Shown: positions 34,566 to 43,865, numbered from the stretch's first letter. The stretch: 64,000 nucleotides of DNA from Lewinella sp. W8 (GCF_004375085.3 NZ_SNAQ03000020.1:62001-126000); one strand, 5' to 3'. Translations and numbers: made by a program. Notes: generated by a model from the sequence alone, not told the origin.

Positions 34566-35639
34566 ATGCGACTATTTCTTCTTTTTTCCCTCTTCATCCT
34601 AAGCGCAAGCTGCTTGCCGGGCACCCCGATTGATTCTCTGGCCCTGGACAAAATCGTGCAGGAACACATCGATGATCACCAGTTCTCCGGGGTAGTGCTG
34701 GTGGCCCAGGACGGGCGGCCCGTCTATCACCGGGCGGCGGGAGTAGCCGAGTTACCGGGTGGAACGCCGATCACCCCCGAACACCATTTTGGCATCGCTT
34801 CGGTCACGAAGTTGTTTACCACCGTTTTGATCCTGCGGTTGGTTGACCGTGGGGAGCTGCGGCTGCAACAATCGGTAGCGGAATTACTGCCGGAACTGGA
34901 AATTCCCCGCGGAAACAAGATTACCGTACACCATCTGCTGCTGCACCAAAGTGGGCTGCCCAACGAAGCGGGAACGGTGTACGGGGCCACGAGTGGCCCG
35001 CTTACGGCGGAGGAAATCGTATCCCGGACGGTGAAGGAGCGGCAGCGGGGGCGTTTCGGGCAGTTCAACTACAACAATATCGACTACCTGCTGCTGGGCC
35101 TGATCATCGAGGCAACCACCGGTCGCAGTTGGCGGGAGGTGATCCGCCAGGAGATTCTTTCCCCCTTCGGGTTGGAGCAAACGGGCTTTCTGGCCCTGGG
35201 CCAGTACCCGGAACACTTCGCTAAAACCTTCAGCTGCAAGGGGGAGAATTCCTGCACCCCGGACCCTACCTACTACGTCGAAAATTTTCACGCGGCGGCC
35301 AGTATGTATTCGACAACTACGGACTTGCTGCGCTTTGATTGGGCCCTCTACGATCATCAGTTGCTGAGCGAAAAATCGATGGCCCTGCTCGCGCAGCCCT
35401 ACCCGGAAAATAACTACGCCGGATACAGCGTGTGGAATTATCGTTATCCCTTTACGGAGAGCAAGCCGACCATCATGGAGCGACGGGGCGGGATCATGGG
35501 GGCAAACGTTGTCCTGGTCCGGCTGACGGACTCCCGCCACACCATCATCATCCTGAGCAATACGGACCGCTTTAATCCGGACAGCTTTGGCGACCCGAAT
35601 AACCTGCGGGAGGCCCTTGTTCGGGCGGTTGCTCCCTAG
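34566..35639 (+). CDS. serine hydrolase, beta-lactamase (class C) family
   Basis: The 357-residue lipoprotein (lipobox SASC at residues 13-16) belongs to the penicillin-binding-protein/beta-lactamase fold. The nucleophile motif SVTK is at residues 79-82 and the YxN motif at Tyr169-Asn171. A KTG-like strand is less clear: the C-terminal region has ERRGGIMGANV. Members include D-aminopeptidases, esterases and lactamases, so resistance should not be assumed. ATG 34566 gives the signal peptide; GTG 34551 is possible. The stop overlaps the convergent SRPBCC gene by four bases. Confidence 0.85.
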   Translation: MRLFLLFSLFILSASCLPGTPIDSLALDKIVQEHIDDHQFSGVVLVAQDGRPVYHRAAGVAELPGGTPITPEHHFGIASVTKLFTTVLILRLVDRGELRLQQSVAELLPELEIPRGNKITVHHLLLHQSGLPNEAGTVYGATSGPLTAEEIVSRTVKERQRGRFGQFNYNNIDYLLLGLIIEATTGRSWREVIRQEILSPFGLEQTGFLALGQYPEHFAKTFSCKGENSCTPDPTYYVENFHAAASMYSTTTDLLRFDWALYDHQLLSEKSMALLAQPYPENNYAGYSVWNYRYPFTESKPTIMERRGGIMGANVVLVRLTDSRHTIIILSNTDRFNPDSFGDPNNLREALVRAVAP

Positions 35640-36061
35640 CTCGTGGCTCGTAGTCTATCCCGGAGGGCTTCGTTCATCGCGATAAACCCGGACCGGGTTT
35701 TTTCCAGTAGCTGCGCTTTGAACACGGGAAGGAGTACGCCACGGAAGTGTTCGCCGTGCTCCAGCAGGGTCTGGACGTCGGCCTGTGGCGTGAGGCGGAA
35801 GTAGTGTTCTCCGTCAAAAATGCCCCGGAAGAGAAAGCTGCCGAGCCAACGGAGTTCTACGCCCGGCTGAAATTGTAGCAGGGTCGGACGGAAGTCCATG
35901 CCGCCCGCGGTGATGGAGAGTTTACTGCCCACGCGCTGGGGACCGGAAATTTTGGTGACGAAGGGGTTCCACTCCGGGTAGGCGGGAAAGTCGGTCAGTA
36001 CCGCCCAGATCGCTGCGGGGGAGTGTGGTAGAAGAATGCTGGTTTCGAGCTGAAGTGCCAT
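35636..36061 (-). CDS. SRPBCC-domain protein
   Basis: This 141-residue protein has the START/Bet v1-like (polyketide cyclase) fold: it opens with SILLPHSPAAIWAVLTDFPAYPEWNPFV, here split as family strands and the AIWAVLTDFPAYPEWNP helix, and ends with a long amphipathic helix (FIAMNEALRDRL). Such proteins bind hydrophobic ligands. ATG 36061 is used because the extra N-terminal residues of the frame have no family counterpart. Its stop overlaps that of the serine hydrolase on the other strand. Confidence 0.8.
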   Translation of the reverse strand: MALQLETSILLPHSPAAIWAVLTDFPAYPEWNPFVTKISGPQRVGSKLSITAGGMDFRPTLLQFQPGVELRWLGSFLFRGIFDGEHYFRLTPQADVQTLLEHGEHFRGVLLPVFKAQLLEKTRSGFIAMNEALRDRLRATS

Positions 36062-36121
36062 GGCAATTGATTTTGTTTGCCAAAGATGTGGGCACTTGCT
36101 AGGGGACTGACTTGACAAATG

Positions 36122-36691
36122 TCAAGAAATGCCCTTTCGGCGGATGCGGCTGAGCGTTTCCGGGGTCATGCCCAGCATGGAAGCCAGGTACTGCAGGGGG
36201 ACGTGGTTGAAAAGTTCCGGCTGCTGCTCCATCAGCCGGGCGTAACGCTCCGGCGCCGAATACGACAGAAATCCGAAAACGCGATCTTCCAGGGTGGCGA
36301 AGCACTGGGCCAAAGCCATTTTCTCCAGCGTTGCCCAGTTGGGCACCAGGGCGGATAAGCGCTGATAATGGTCTTCGGGTAAAGAATACAGCAGCGCTTC
36401 TTCACTGATGACCTGAATATTCCACCGGGCCGGCTGCCGGAAAAAGAGGCAGTAGAGGTCCGTTACGAGATAGTGCTCACTGAAAATCCACTGGGTGATT
36501 TCTTTATTGGGGGTCGGGGCCCAAACCCGCAGGTAACCCGTAACCAGAAAGGCAAGCTTTTGGTCCGTTTGTCCCCGTTTCAGGAAGTAGTCGCCCTTCT
36601 TTAGTCGGTCGTGGCGAAACAGTGACGCAATTTCCTCCCCCTGCGGCAGCGGGATGCGGAGGTGCTGATGTAGGAGGCTGGGTAAGTCCAT
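36122..36691 (-). CDS. Crp/Fnr-family transcriptional regulator
   Basis: The 189-residue protein has a cyclic-nucleotide-binding fold at about 20-115 (FLKRGQTDQKLAFLVTGYLR) and a C-terminal winged helix at about 140-189 with the recognition helix in LASMLGMTPETLSRIRRKG. The cAMP-contact residues of true Crp are not obvious, as is common for Bacteroidota members. It is 60 bases upstream of the SRPBCC gene and on the same strand, so the two may form a unit. Confidence 0.88.
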   Translation of the reverse strand: MDLPSLLHQHLRIPLPQGEEIASLFRHDRLKKGDYFLKRGQTDQKLAFLVTGYLRVWAPTPNKEITQWIFSEHYLVTDLYCLFFRQPARWNIQVISEEALLYSLPEDHYQRLSALVPNWATLEKMALAQCFATLEDRVFGFLSYSAPERYARLMEQQPELFNHVPLQYLASMLGMTPETLSRIRRKGIS

Positions 36692-36794
36692 GGCATTGCG
36701 TTAGTGGACCGCGTCTTGCGGTGGGCCGAACCAGTAGTGAGAAATTGCCGGGCACGGCGTGCGGGTGCAATGCGGTGCCCGGGGAGCCGGGTAG

Positions 36795-36830
36795 TGAAGT
36801 CCGGTAGAAGGTTAATTCTACCGGACTTCA
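36795..36830 (-). terminator. hairpin after the sodium/solute symporter
   Basis: TGAAGTCCGGTAGAA pairs perfectly with TTCTACCGGACTTCA (15 bp, loop GGTTAA). It lies 5 bases after the symporter stop on the minus strand. The T-rich flank is on the plus-strand side, so it could work in either direction. Confidence 0.65.
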
Positions 36831-36835
36831 TTTAT

Positions 36836-38728
36836 TTAGGCGAGTAGAGAGTAAACCGCCACGAGTACGAGGATAACCAGCAGGGCCGCTACGTTAAAGC
36901 CCATCCGGGTACGGAACAGCGAGGGTTCAAGGTCAATGGCCTTGTGGTCATCCGAACTTTTATCCGTGTAGATCAGGGCCAGTACGACCAGAGACAGGAG
37001 AAGGAACACGTAGGTCACCCAACTGCTGACCATGGGTACGGGCTGCAAGAACAGGCGGACGGCAGTGGCCAGGCCGATGGCGATCACGGCGATGGAAATG
37101 CCGTTGCGTAGTCTCATGTCCTTGATGATGGCGCCCGTCCGCTCGCCGGTCTGGGAGGCCTCTGCGTCCTCCGCCGACTGTGGTTTTCCGGTTAACTTGG
37201 ACAGGATAATCATCAGGGCTGCGGAGATCAGGAAGATGAGGGCCATCCGGTCGAGGAAGGGCAGATCGGGCATCAGCAGTTTGAAGGCGAGAGAAAGTGG
37301 TACGGACAGCAGCACCACCGCCAGTGCGGCCTTGGCCGTGCCCCGGCGGTAGAACATCCCGAAGATGAAGACCGTCAGGACACCCGGACTGATGAAACCG
37401 GTGTATTCCTGAATCACCTGGAATACCTGGCCGGCACTGGCCAGGGCCGGTGCCACCAGGGCGCCAATGACGAGGGCACCCGCTGCGGCCATTTGTCCGA
37501 TGCGTACCTGCCGTTTCTCACTGGCCTGGGTGTTGATGAATTTGTTGTAGATATCGATGGTGAAAATGGTCGAGGCGCTGTTCACCATGGAGCTGATGGA
37601 GGAACCGATGGCCGCCACCAGGGCGGCGAAGGTGAGTCCCTTAAATCCGGGCCCGACGTAGTTGCCGAGTACCCAGGGGAACGCCTGGTCGGCCTTCTGG
37701 ATATCTACTTCCGTACCCTTCTGTAGCAGGTAGTAGGCCGCGATGCCGGGAAGGACGGCGAAGAAGGGAATGAAGAGCTTCATGAAGGCCGCAAAGGCAA
37801 TGCCTTTCTGGGCTTCGGGGAGGTCCTTGGCGGCCAGGGCCCGCTGGATGATGTACTGGTTGTTGCCCCAGTAGTAGGTATTTACGATCCACATACCGCC
37901 AAACAGGAGGGCAAATCCGGGAAGGAGGTTGAAGGAGGATTTGATTTCGTCTCCGGGTTGCAGCTCCGTTGGGGTGCCGTCGGCGGTCATGCCGGTGGCC
38001 AGTTCGGTGGCCGCGGCGGTATCGATGTAGGTGTCGTCGGGCTCGAAGAGCATCTCAAAGTGACCGGGGACTTCGTTGAGCAGTTCCGCGATGCCGGACA
38101 AGACGCTGCCGTCTCCCACTACACTCAGGATTCCCCAGGCGGCCAGCGTGCCGCCCACCATGAGGACGACGACCTGGACGACGTCCGTCCAGACGACCGC
38201 CTTCAAGCCCCCGAAAATGGAGAAACAAGCGGAGTAAATGACCAGTCCGGCGATACCCCAAATGAGGCCGATTCCCAGTAGTTGTTCGATGGCCAGCGCC
38301 CCCAGGTAGAGGACCGTGGAGATGTTGACGAAGACGAACAGGCCGATCCAGAAGACCGACATGATGGTCCGCACCGTACCGTCGTAGCGTTCCTCCAGGA
38401 ACTGCGGCATGGTGTAAATTTCCTTTTTGAGGAACACCGGTAGGAGGAACTTGGCTACGATGATCAGGGTGATGGCCGCCATCATTTCGTAGGTGGCGAT
38501 GGCCATGCCGAGCTCAAAGCCCGAGCCATTCATGCCGATGATTTGCTCGGCGGAGATGTTGGAGGCGATGAGTGAGCCGCCGACGGCCCACCAGGGGAGG
38601 CTACGACTGGCCAGGAAATAGTCACTGGCGGTAGCGGCTTTTTCGCGGTTGGCGATCCAAACGCCAAATAGAATAACGCCAATGATGTAGACGCCAAAAA
38701 TGATCTGATCGATCCCTTGTAACTGCAT
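36836..38728 (-). CDS. sodium/solute symporter (SSS family)
   Basis: The 630-residue protein has about 14 membrane helices and the SSS family landmarks: SDYFLASRSLPWWAVGGSL near residue 35, SNISAEQIIGMNGSGFE near 55, GGLKAVVWTDVVQ near 173. By length and motifs it is close to SglT-type sodium/sugar symporters. An insertion of about 40 polar residues (DTYIDTAAATELATGM) sits between helices near residue 230. The substrate is unknown; a nearby sugar-related PVC cluster makes a sugar plausible. Confidence 0.9.
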   Translation of the reverse strand: MQLQGIDQIIFGVYIIGVILFGVWIANREKAATASDYFLASRSLPWWAVGGSLIASNISAEQIIGMNGSGFELGMAIATYEMMAAITLIIVAKFLLPVFLKKEIYTMPQFLEERYDGTVRTIMSVFWIGLFVFVNISTVLYLGALAIEQLLGIGLIWGIAGLVIYSACFSIFGGLKAVVWTDVVQVVVLMVGGTLAAWGILSVVGDGSVLSGIAELLNEVPGHFEMLFEPDDTYIDTAAATELATGMTADGTPTELQPGDEIKSSFNLLPGFALLFGGMWIVNTYYWGNNQYIIQRALAAKDLPEAQKGIAFAAFMKLFIPFFAVLPGIAAYYLLQKGTEVDIQKADQAFPWVLGNYVGPGFKGLTFAALVAAIGSSISSMVNSASTIFTIDIYNKFINTQASEKRQVRIGQMAAAGALVIGALVAPALASAGQVFQVIQEYTGFISPGVLTVFIFGMFYRRGTAKAALAVVLLSVPLSLAFKLLMPDLPFLDRMALIFLISAALMIILSKLTGKPQSAEDAEASQTGERTGAIIKDMRLRNGISIAVIAIGLATAVRLFLQPVPMVSSWVTYVFLLLSLVVLALIYTDKSSDDHKAIDLEPSLFRTRMGFNVAALLVILVLVAVYSLLA

Positions 38729-38926
38729 GATGGTAAGCTAAGCGAGGTGAGGTAAGCTCAAAAACGTCGGCCAATATAAGCGATTGGACATCACATATTT
38801 TGCCGCAAACTGACTTGAGCTACGAGCCCCGGTGTCCTAAATTGAGGTTTTCATTCCCCCCGAACCCTCATTTTACCGGGCTTTTGGGGTGATTAACCAC
38901 GTAGAAAAGGACCAATCAACTGAGCT

Positions 38927-40108
38927 ATGCCACACCCGAATCACACCCAAAGTCGCCGAAATTGGATGAAACAGGCCTCCCTGGCCGGCGCCGGCCTCCT
39001 TGCCTTTCCTTCCCTTAACGCTGCACCTGCGGCATCGCCCCACCGACCAGGTTTCCGGGAGTACCTTCCCAGCCTTGAGTGGGAACGGTCCCTGCCCGCC
39101 CCGGAGCTCAAGGCTCGTTTGCTGGCCAATGAGAACCCCTGGGGCCCGAGCCCCCAGGCCCGGCTGGCCATCATGGAGTCGGCCGTTGAGGGTAACCGCT
39201 ACCAGCACCAGGCGGCCAGTGCTCTGCGAAAGGAAATCGCCGCCTTCGAGGGCGTCTCCGAAGACCATATTGTCGTTGCTCCGGGCTCGTCCGATATCCT
39301 CGAAAAAATGGCCATCATGCACTACCTCGAGGAGGGTAATCTGGTTACGGCAGACCCAGCCTACATGTCCCTCATCAAGACGGCCCGGCAAATGGGGGCA
39401 CAATGGAACAAGGTAAAGCTGGCCGCAGACTGGTCGCACGACCTGGAAGGCATGGCCTCGGCCATCGACAAGCACACCCGCCTGGTGTACATCTGCAACC
39501 CCAATAACCCCACCGGCACCCTGACGGATCCGGATAAGCTGCGGGATTTCTGCCGTACCGTTTCCAAAGATGTTCCCGTCTTCGTAGACGAGGCCTACCT
39601 GGAGTTTTTGCCCAACCGGGCCAAGCAGACCATGGTGAAAACGATCCAGGAAGGGCACAACGTCATCGTGGCCCGCACCTTCAGCAAGATTCACGGGATG
39701 GCCGGCCTGCGGGTTGGATACGGCGTAATGCAACCCGAGATGCGTCAGCAGGTGGACGGAATCTGGCGGAACAACATGAGTCTGTGCAAAACTTCCCTGA
39801 TGGGAGCTATGGCCAGCCTCCGGGATACCGGTTTCCAGGAGATGAGCCGGGAGAAGACCGCTGCCGCCCGGGAGCAAACTTATGTCGGCCTGGAAAAACT
39901 GGGGCTGGAGTACGTTCCCTCCCACACCAGCTTTATTCTCTTCCCCCTGGCCGTAGAGGGCCAGGCCTTCCTCGATGATATGTTTGCGCACGGGGTGGGC
40001 GTCCGGGTCTTTGACGTACACGGCAAAACCCACTGCCGGGTAAGCATGGGGACTCCGGAAGAAATTGACCTTTTCCTCGAATCACTCGGAAGCGTACTGG
40101 CCAAATAA
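38927..40108 (+). CDS. Tat-exported PLP aminotransferase (histidinol-phosphate aminotransferase-like)
   Basis: The 393-residue protein has a twin-arginine signal, SRRNWMKQASLAGAGLLA (RR at residues 10-11), and then a complete class I/II aminotransferase: LLANENPWGPSP near 65, ICNPNNPTGTLTDP near 190, VDEAYLEF near 221, and the Schiff-base lysine in ARTFSKIHGMAGLRVGY (Lys254). Export through Tat implies folding with PLP in the cytoplasm before export. The natural substrate is unknown. It is divergent from the symporter at 36836-38728, with 198 bases between. Confidence 0.88.
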   Translation: MPHPNHTQSRRNWMKQASLAGAGLLAFPSLNAAPAASPHRPGFREYLPSLEWERSLPAPELKARLLANENPWGPSPQARLAIMESAVEGNRYQHQAASALRKEIAAFEGVSEDHIVVAPGSSDILEKMAIMHYLEEGNLVTADPAYMSLIKTARQMGAQWNKVKLAADWSHDLEGMASAIDKHTRLVYICNPNNPTGTLTDPDKLRDFCRTVSKDVPVFVDEAYLEFLPNRAKQTMVKTIQEGHNVIVARTFSKIHGMAGLRVGYGVMQPEMRQQVDGIWRNNMSLCKTSLMGAMASLRDTGFQEMSREKTAAAREQTYVGLEKLGLEYVPSHTSFILFPLAVEGQAFLDDMFAHGVGVRVFDVHGKTHCRVSMGTPEEIDLFLESLGSVLAK

Positions 40109-40183
40109 AACCAACCAATCAATCTGAACCCAATCCGACAGCTTTTGCAATTGGGTAGTAGTCCTTTTCACGTTTTCGTTCAT

Positions 40184-40211
40184 GCGGAGTAACCCCGGTT
40201 ACTCCGCTTTT
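40184..40211 (+). terminator. intrinsic terminator after the Tat aminotransferase
   Basis: GCGGAGTAACC and GGTTACTCCGC form a perfect 11-bp stem with loop CC and a run of four T. It is 75 bases after the stop at 40108 and just before the permease ATG. Confidence 0.8.
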
Positions 40212-40227
40212 CCCCCTTCCCCTTACC

Positions 40228-41370
40228 ATGAACCTGGCACTGCAGAAAACCCTGGCATTTCTCATCTTGATGGTCTGCGGATACCTCCTCCAGCGGAAAC
40301 TTACCGACCGACAGGATCTGCGTGGAATCAAGGTAGTGATCTTAAGTGTGGTCTTGCCGGCAACCATTTTTCTGGCCCTCCTGAAGATTGAGATCTCTCA
40401 GCAATTGTTGCTCCTTCCCGTGCTTGCCCTGGGAGGAAACGTGTTGTTCTACTTCCTCCTCCGGCAGTTATTACCGTTGCTGGGCTTTGAGCTGACCACT
40501 GCCGGTGGCAGGACCATGTTGTTGCTGCTGCCCTCCCTGGCGCCCGGATTAAGCTGTTTTCCCTTCGTGCTGGAATATCTGGGGGACGAAGCCCTGGCCA
40601 TGGCCGCCATGGCTGACGTTGGCAACAAGGTTTTCGTGCTCATCGTCCTGTATCTGCTGGCCATGTCCTGGTACTACCGCCAATTTGATCGGGGAGCGAT
40701 GGATAACCGTAACCTCAGGGAGAAATTAAAGGAGCTGGGAGGAACCCTGCTCCGGGAACCGGTTAACCTGGTCATTCTGGCGGCCCTTTTGATGCTGGGC
40801 CTGGGACTCAATCAGGACAGTTTGCCTACTTTTTTCCAGACCACCGTCAATCGACTGGCGGCCATGATGACGCCCATCGTCTTGTTATTCATCGGTCTGG
40901 CGGTTCGCTTTCGCCGAAAGCAGATGACCGCCATTCTTCGCTTGCTTTTGTTACGCTCCGGTCTTGCCTTTGCGTTTAGTGCACTTGCTCTGACGTTTGG
41001 CTCGGCGCTGAATCCCACGCTGGCGGTTTTGGTGGTTGTTTTTCCTCAGAGCGCGGTGAGCTTTTGGCCCTTCGCCCACCTATCGGCGGTGAGCCAACTG
41101 CCTTCCCCGGAGCGTGGGCCCGTCTTTGATGCGGACCTGGCCCTCAATGTGCTGGCGTTTTCTTTGCCTTTTTCCACCCTGATCATGTTAATGGTGCTGT
41201 CCGCGGGAACCGCATTCGCTCAGCCCCTCGCCAGTGGCTGGGCGGCAGCCGGAATGCTGGTCGTTCCCCTGCTGTACGTCCTGCGGGGGCTTGACTGGAA
41301 ATGGCGGAAAGGGGCACAAGCGGCAGCCCAAAAACCCATCATGGCCCTGCGCAGTTTCTGGGAGGAGTGA
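40228..41370 (+). CDS. AEC-family permease
   Basis: The 380-residue protein has about ten hydrophobic helices (QKTLAFLILMVCGYLLQRKL, ..., VVILSVVLPATIFLALLKI) and resembles the auxin-efflux-carrier/malate permease family in its Pro-containing middle helix and length. Possible substrates are organic acids, but this cannot be read from the sequence. It is preceded by a terminator, so it should have its own promoter; I saw no clear consensus one. Confidence 0.72.
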   Translation: MNLALQKTLAFLILMVCGYLLQRKLTDRQDLRGIKVVILSVVLPATIFLALLKIEISQQLLLLPVLALGGNVLFYFLLRQLLPLLGFELTTAGGRTMLLLLPSLAPGLSCFPFVLEYLGDEALAMAAMADVGNKVFVLIVLYLLAMSWYYRQFDRGAMDNRNLREKLKELGGTLLREPVNLVILAALLMLGLGLNQDSLPTFFQTTVNRLAAMMTPIVLLFIGLAVRFRRKQMTAILRLLLLRSGLAFAFSALALTFGSALNPTLAVLVVVFPQSAVSFWPFAHLSAVSQLPSPERGPVFDADLALNVLAFSLPFSTLIMLMVLSAGTAFAQPLASGWAAAGMLVVPLLYVLRGLDWKWRKGAQAAAQKPIMALRSFWEE

Positions 41371-41443
41371 GGTGGTTGGCCGTTATTGGTATTGTGACTA
41401 TCTTAAGCGTCTGCGTCCAAAACAATAAATCAAACAACCACCA

Positions 41444-41893
41444 ATGGGACTATTCTCTTTTTTAAAGGAAAAAGGCAAGCAAATCTTCGGCAAAAAGGAA
41501 GTCGAAGCCGCCAAGGAAGTTAAACTCTCTAAAGTTGATCAACTCAGAGCGGAGATCGACAGACTCGGTATTCCGGTAAGCGATCTGCGGCTGGAACTCT
41601 GCGAGCAGGTCATCGTCCAGGGGACCACGCCCACGACGGAAACCGCCGAAAAACTGGTGTTGGCCCTCGGTAACGTGGAGGGCGTCGGATCAGTAGACGA
41701 TCAGCTCACCGTGCTCAACCCCGAGCCCCAGGCCGTTTTCTACACGGTCAAGTCCGGAGATAGCCTCTCCAAGATTGCCAAAGCGCAGTACGGAGACGCA
41801 ATGGCCTACAACCGTATCTTCGAAGCCAATCAACCCCTGATCAAGCACCCGGATGAAATTTACCCCGGTCAGGTGCTGCGGATTCCGCAATAA
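41444..41893 (+). CDS. kbp: Kbp-type BON-LysM potassium-binding protein
   Basis: The 149-residue protein has the two-domain layout and exact length of E. coli Kbp (YgaU): a BON domain at about 25-85 (KVDQLRAEIDRLGIPVSDL, then LVLALGNVEGVGSVDD) and a LysM domain at about 97-148 (FYTVKSGDSLSKIAKAQYGD, then YPGQVLRIPQ). There is no signal peptide, so it is cytosolic, which fits a K+ sensor rather than a cell-wall protein. The family name is well supported; that it binds potassium here is transferred knowledge. Confidence 0.88.
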   Translation: MGLFSFLKEKGKQIFGKKEVEAAKEVKLSKVDQLRAEIDRLGIPVSDLRLELCEQVIVQGTTPTTETAEKLVLALGNVEGVGSVDDQLTVLNPEPQAVFYTVKSGDSLSKIAKAQYGDAMAYNRIFEANQPLIKHPDEIYPGQVLRIPQ

Positions 41894-41967
41894 GCACGTC
41901 CGAAATGATCGGTCACGGCTGCCCCGTATCCCCCTGGATGCGGGCAGTCTTAGTTTGGGCTGCTTAC

Positions 41968-42549
41968 TCAGTACAACCTCCGCGTTTCGGTCTGGAGTAA
42001 ACCCTCAATCGCTTCAAAAACCCGCGATGGTTTTTGTGGGCGCCAGGTCAGGTCATTGAGGTAATCTCCGTAGTGGAGGTATTGATCGAGTTGGGTGTCG
42101 TCCATTTCCTGGCGAACGTGCCCCAGGGTATTGATGAGGGCTACCCAACCACCCCCATCACTGATTTCGTCGATCCATTCCTCATAGTAGTCCGTGTCTT
42201 CCCCGTGAAAATTGAGGACCCCTTCCATGATGAGGATGAAATATTTAATGCCGTTGCCAATCAGCTGATCCATGGCTTCCCGCTTGAGGTGCATGACGTC
42301 ATTATGGACGGCATCATTCCATTCTCCGATGAGCTCGATAATGGCGTAGTGCTCTTCGTATTCCACGAAGAGGATTTTCATGTAGAGCGTTTCCGCGCCG
42401 AATTCGTCCCACTGCGGGTGGATAAGATAGTTGTACACCCGGTTGCTGAACCCAAATTCGCTGTATTCCCGACCAAAGAAGGGCGAATACTGATCTTGTT
42501 CGGCCCGGTACTTATTTCTCCAGCCAAAATGAGGTTCGATGTCGTGCAA
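41968..42549 (-). CDS. conserved protein of unknown function
   Basis: The 193-residue acidic soluble protein is rich in aromatic residues (FGWRNKYRAEQDQYSPFFGR near the start; FHGEDTDYYEEWIDEISDGG near 125). The coding signal is clear from codon use. No domain is recognised. It is convergent with kbp, 74 bases away. Confidence 0.72.
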   Translation of the reverse strand: MHDIEPHFGWRNKYRAEQDQYSPFFGREYSEFGFSNRVYNYLIHPQWDEFGAETLYMKILFVEYEEHYAIIELIGEWNDAVHNDVMHLKREAMDQLIGNGIKYFILIMEGVLNFHGEDTDYYEEWIDEISDGGGWVALINTLGHVRQEMDDTQLDQYLHYGDYLNDLTWRPQKPSRVFEAIEGLLQTETRRLY

Positions 42550-42720
42550 AACGGAAGGCTTTTATTCTCCTAATGATTCGGTAGGATACTTTGTTTTGCG
42601 GAAGGGGCTAAGTATTCTGACGGAGAGAATTTCTGACGATTAATTTGGAGGAAAAGAAAAAATGCGCCGTAAAACGGGAGGTTGCCAAAACACAGTCCGC
42701 TGATTTCCCATTTACTACTT

Positions 42721-43260
42721 GTGCATACCCGTGACCCCCGCATCCTTAAACATCCCGGTCTGGATCCGTTCTGGGACAGTATCCGTAAAGACCATCGGTG
42801 GCAAAAAACCACCGCCATTGCGGTCGTATTGTCGGGCTTACTCCTGACGGCCTACACCATGGGGCCGGGCAAATTGCTCTGGCCACTCGTCGGAGGCAGT
42901 ATTGCGGGCGTAGGGTTCTGGTGGTACCTCCGGCTGTTCATCACCGAGCCCGTCGCCGCCTGGAGGGAGCAGTTGCAAAATCAGCCCCAGTCCATCGTTT
43001 GGGTGTACGGCATCCGGACCGAGCGGATGCCCTACGGACTGAACTTCGCCACCGCAGCGACCCTTTATCTGGTGGACGAAGACGGCGATTTGCATGACTT
43101 CAGTATCCCCGCCGGAGAACTTAAACTGGTCACTAAAACCCTGCGCCGGGTGCTGCCCTCGGCGGAGTTCGGGTACACCAAAGACCGGGAACTCCGCTAC
43201 CGCGGAACCCTGACCCGCTTCCACGGATGGCGGGATCGGGATCCTTTTCAACTTCAATAA
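42721..43260 (+). CDS. membrane protein of unknown function
   Basis: The 179-residue protein has one clear pair of membrane helices near residues 30-75 (IAVVLSGLLLTAYTMG and LWPLVGGSIAGVGFWWYL), followed by a soluble domain (IVWVYGIRTERMPYGLNF). The frame has no ATG near its start; GTG 42721 is chosen and TTG 42682 is possible. The gene at 43266 begins five bases after the stop, so the two form an operon. Function is unknown. Confidence 0.65.
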   Translation: MHTRDPRILKHPGLDPFWDSIRKDHRWQKTTAIAVVLSGLLLTAYTMGPGKLLWPLVGGSIAGVGFWWYLRLFITEPVAAWREQLQNQPQSIVWVYGIRTERMPYGLNFATAATLYLVDEDGDLHDFSIPAGELKLVTKTLRRVLPSAEFGYTKDRELRYRGTLTRFHGWRDRDPFQLQ

Positions 43261-43265
43261 CGCCT

Positions 43266-43865
43266 ATGTCCTTTTGGGATCAAATTGCCGACATTTTCCG
43301 CTCCGCCGAAGCGGGAACCCCCGCCGCACCCACCATTCATGAACTCATCGATCGCGATGACGCCGACCGACAGGATTATGCCCGCTGGAAGCGGACGCTG
43401 GGGAGGAGACGATTGATGGACTGGCTGACGGATCAGTACGCCGTAAACCGCGCCGGGGCACGAACGGATGAGGCCGTCGGTTTCCTTGATACCAACAGCT
43501 CCAAGGGCTTCGTCATTTATTTCCACCGGACCAACTACGGGAAGGCAGAAATCCAGCATTTTTTCGATTACCTCAAGGAGCGGATGCTGCAGCTGGGCTA
43601 CCGTAGCCAGATTTCTGATCGCAGAATTTTTCCCCGTAAGGACTGGGTGGAAACCCAGGAAAGACACTACGTGAAGCCCAGAAACACCTACCGGGAAGGC
43701 AGTAAGCTCAATCAACGTTTCGGCAACGTGATGATCGAGTTCGAACTCCGTGACGACGTGCCCCACAACCTCCGGTTACGGGCCACCGTGTATCAGGACG
43801 CACAATACGAAGAAGCCGATTCTTTCGCCGCGCTGATGATGGCGCTGGCCGCCGAAGAAGAATAA
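43266..43865 (+). CDS. conserved protein of unknown function
   Basis: The 199-residue soluble protein has a charged N-terminal helix region (DDADRQDYARWKRTLGRRRL) and a core with IYFHRTNYGKAEIQHFFDYL and RHYVKPRNTYREG. A short Ala/Glu-rich tail closes it. No known family is recognised. It is preceded by a membrane protein gene only five bases upstream, suggesting a joint role. Confidence 0.72.
   Translation: MSFWDQIADIFRSAEAGTPAAPTIHELIDRDDADRQDYARWKRTLGRRRLMDWLTDQYAVNRAGARTDEAVGFLDTNSSKGFVIYFHRTNYGKAEIQHFFDYLKERMLQLGYRSQISDRRIFPRKDWVETQERHYVKPRNTYREGSKLNQRFGNVMIEFELRDDVPHNLRLRATVYQDAQYEEADSFAALMMALAAEEE

Noticed and set aside
34566-35639. Antibiotic-resistance beta-lactamase
   Set aside because: The protein has the fold and SxxK motif but not a clear class C KTG; the family covers many peptidases and esterases, so resistance is not supported.
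38873-40033. A 386-codon open frame on the minus strand
   Set aside because: It is antisense to the Tat aminotransferase, with no recognisable family in its translation.
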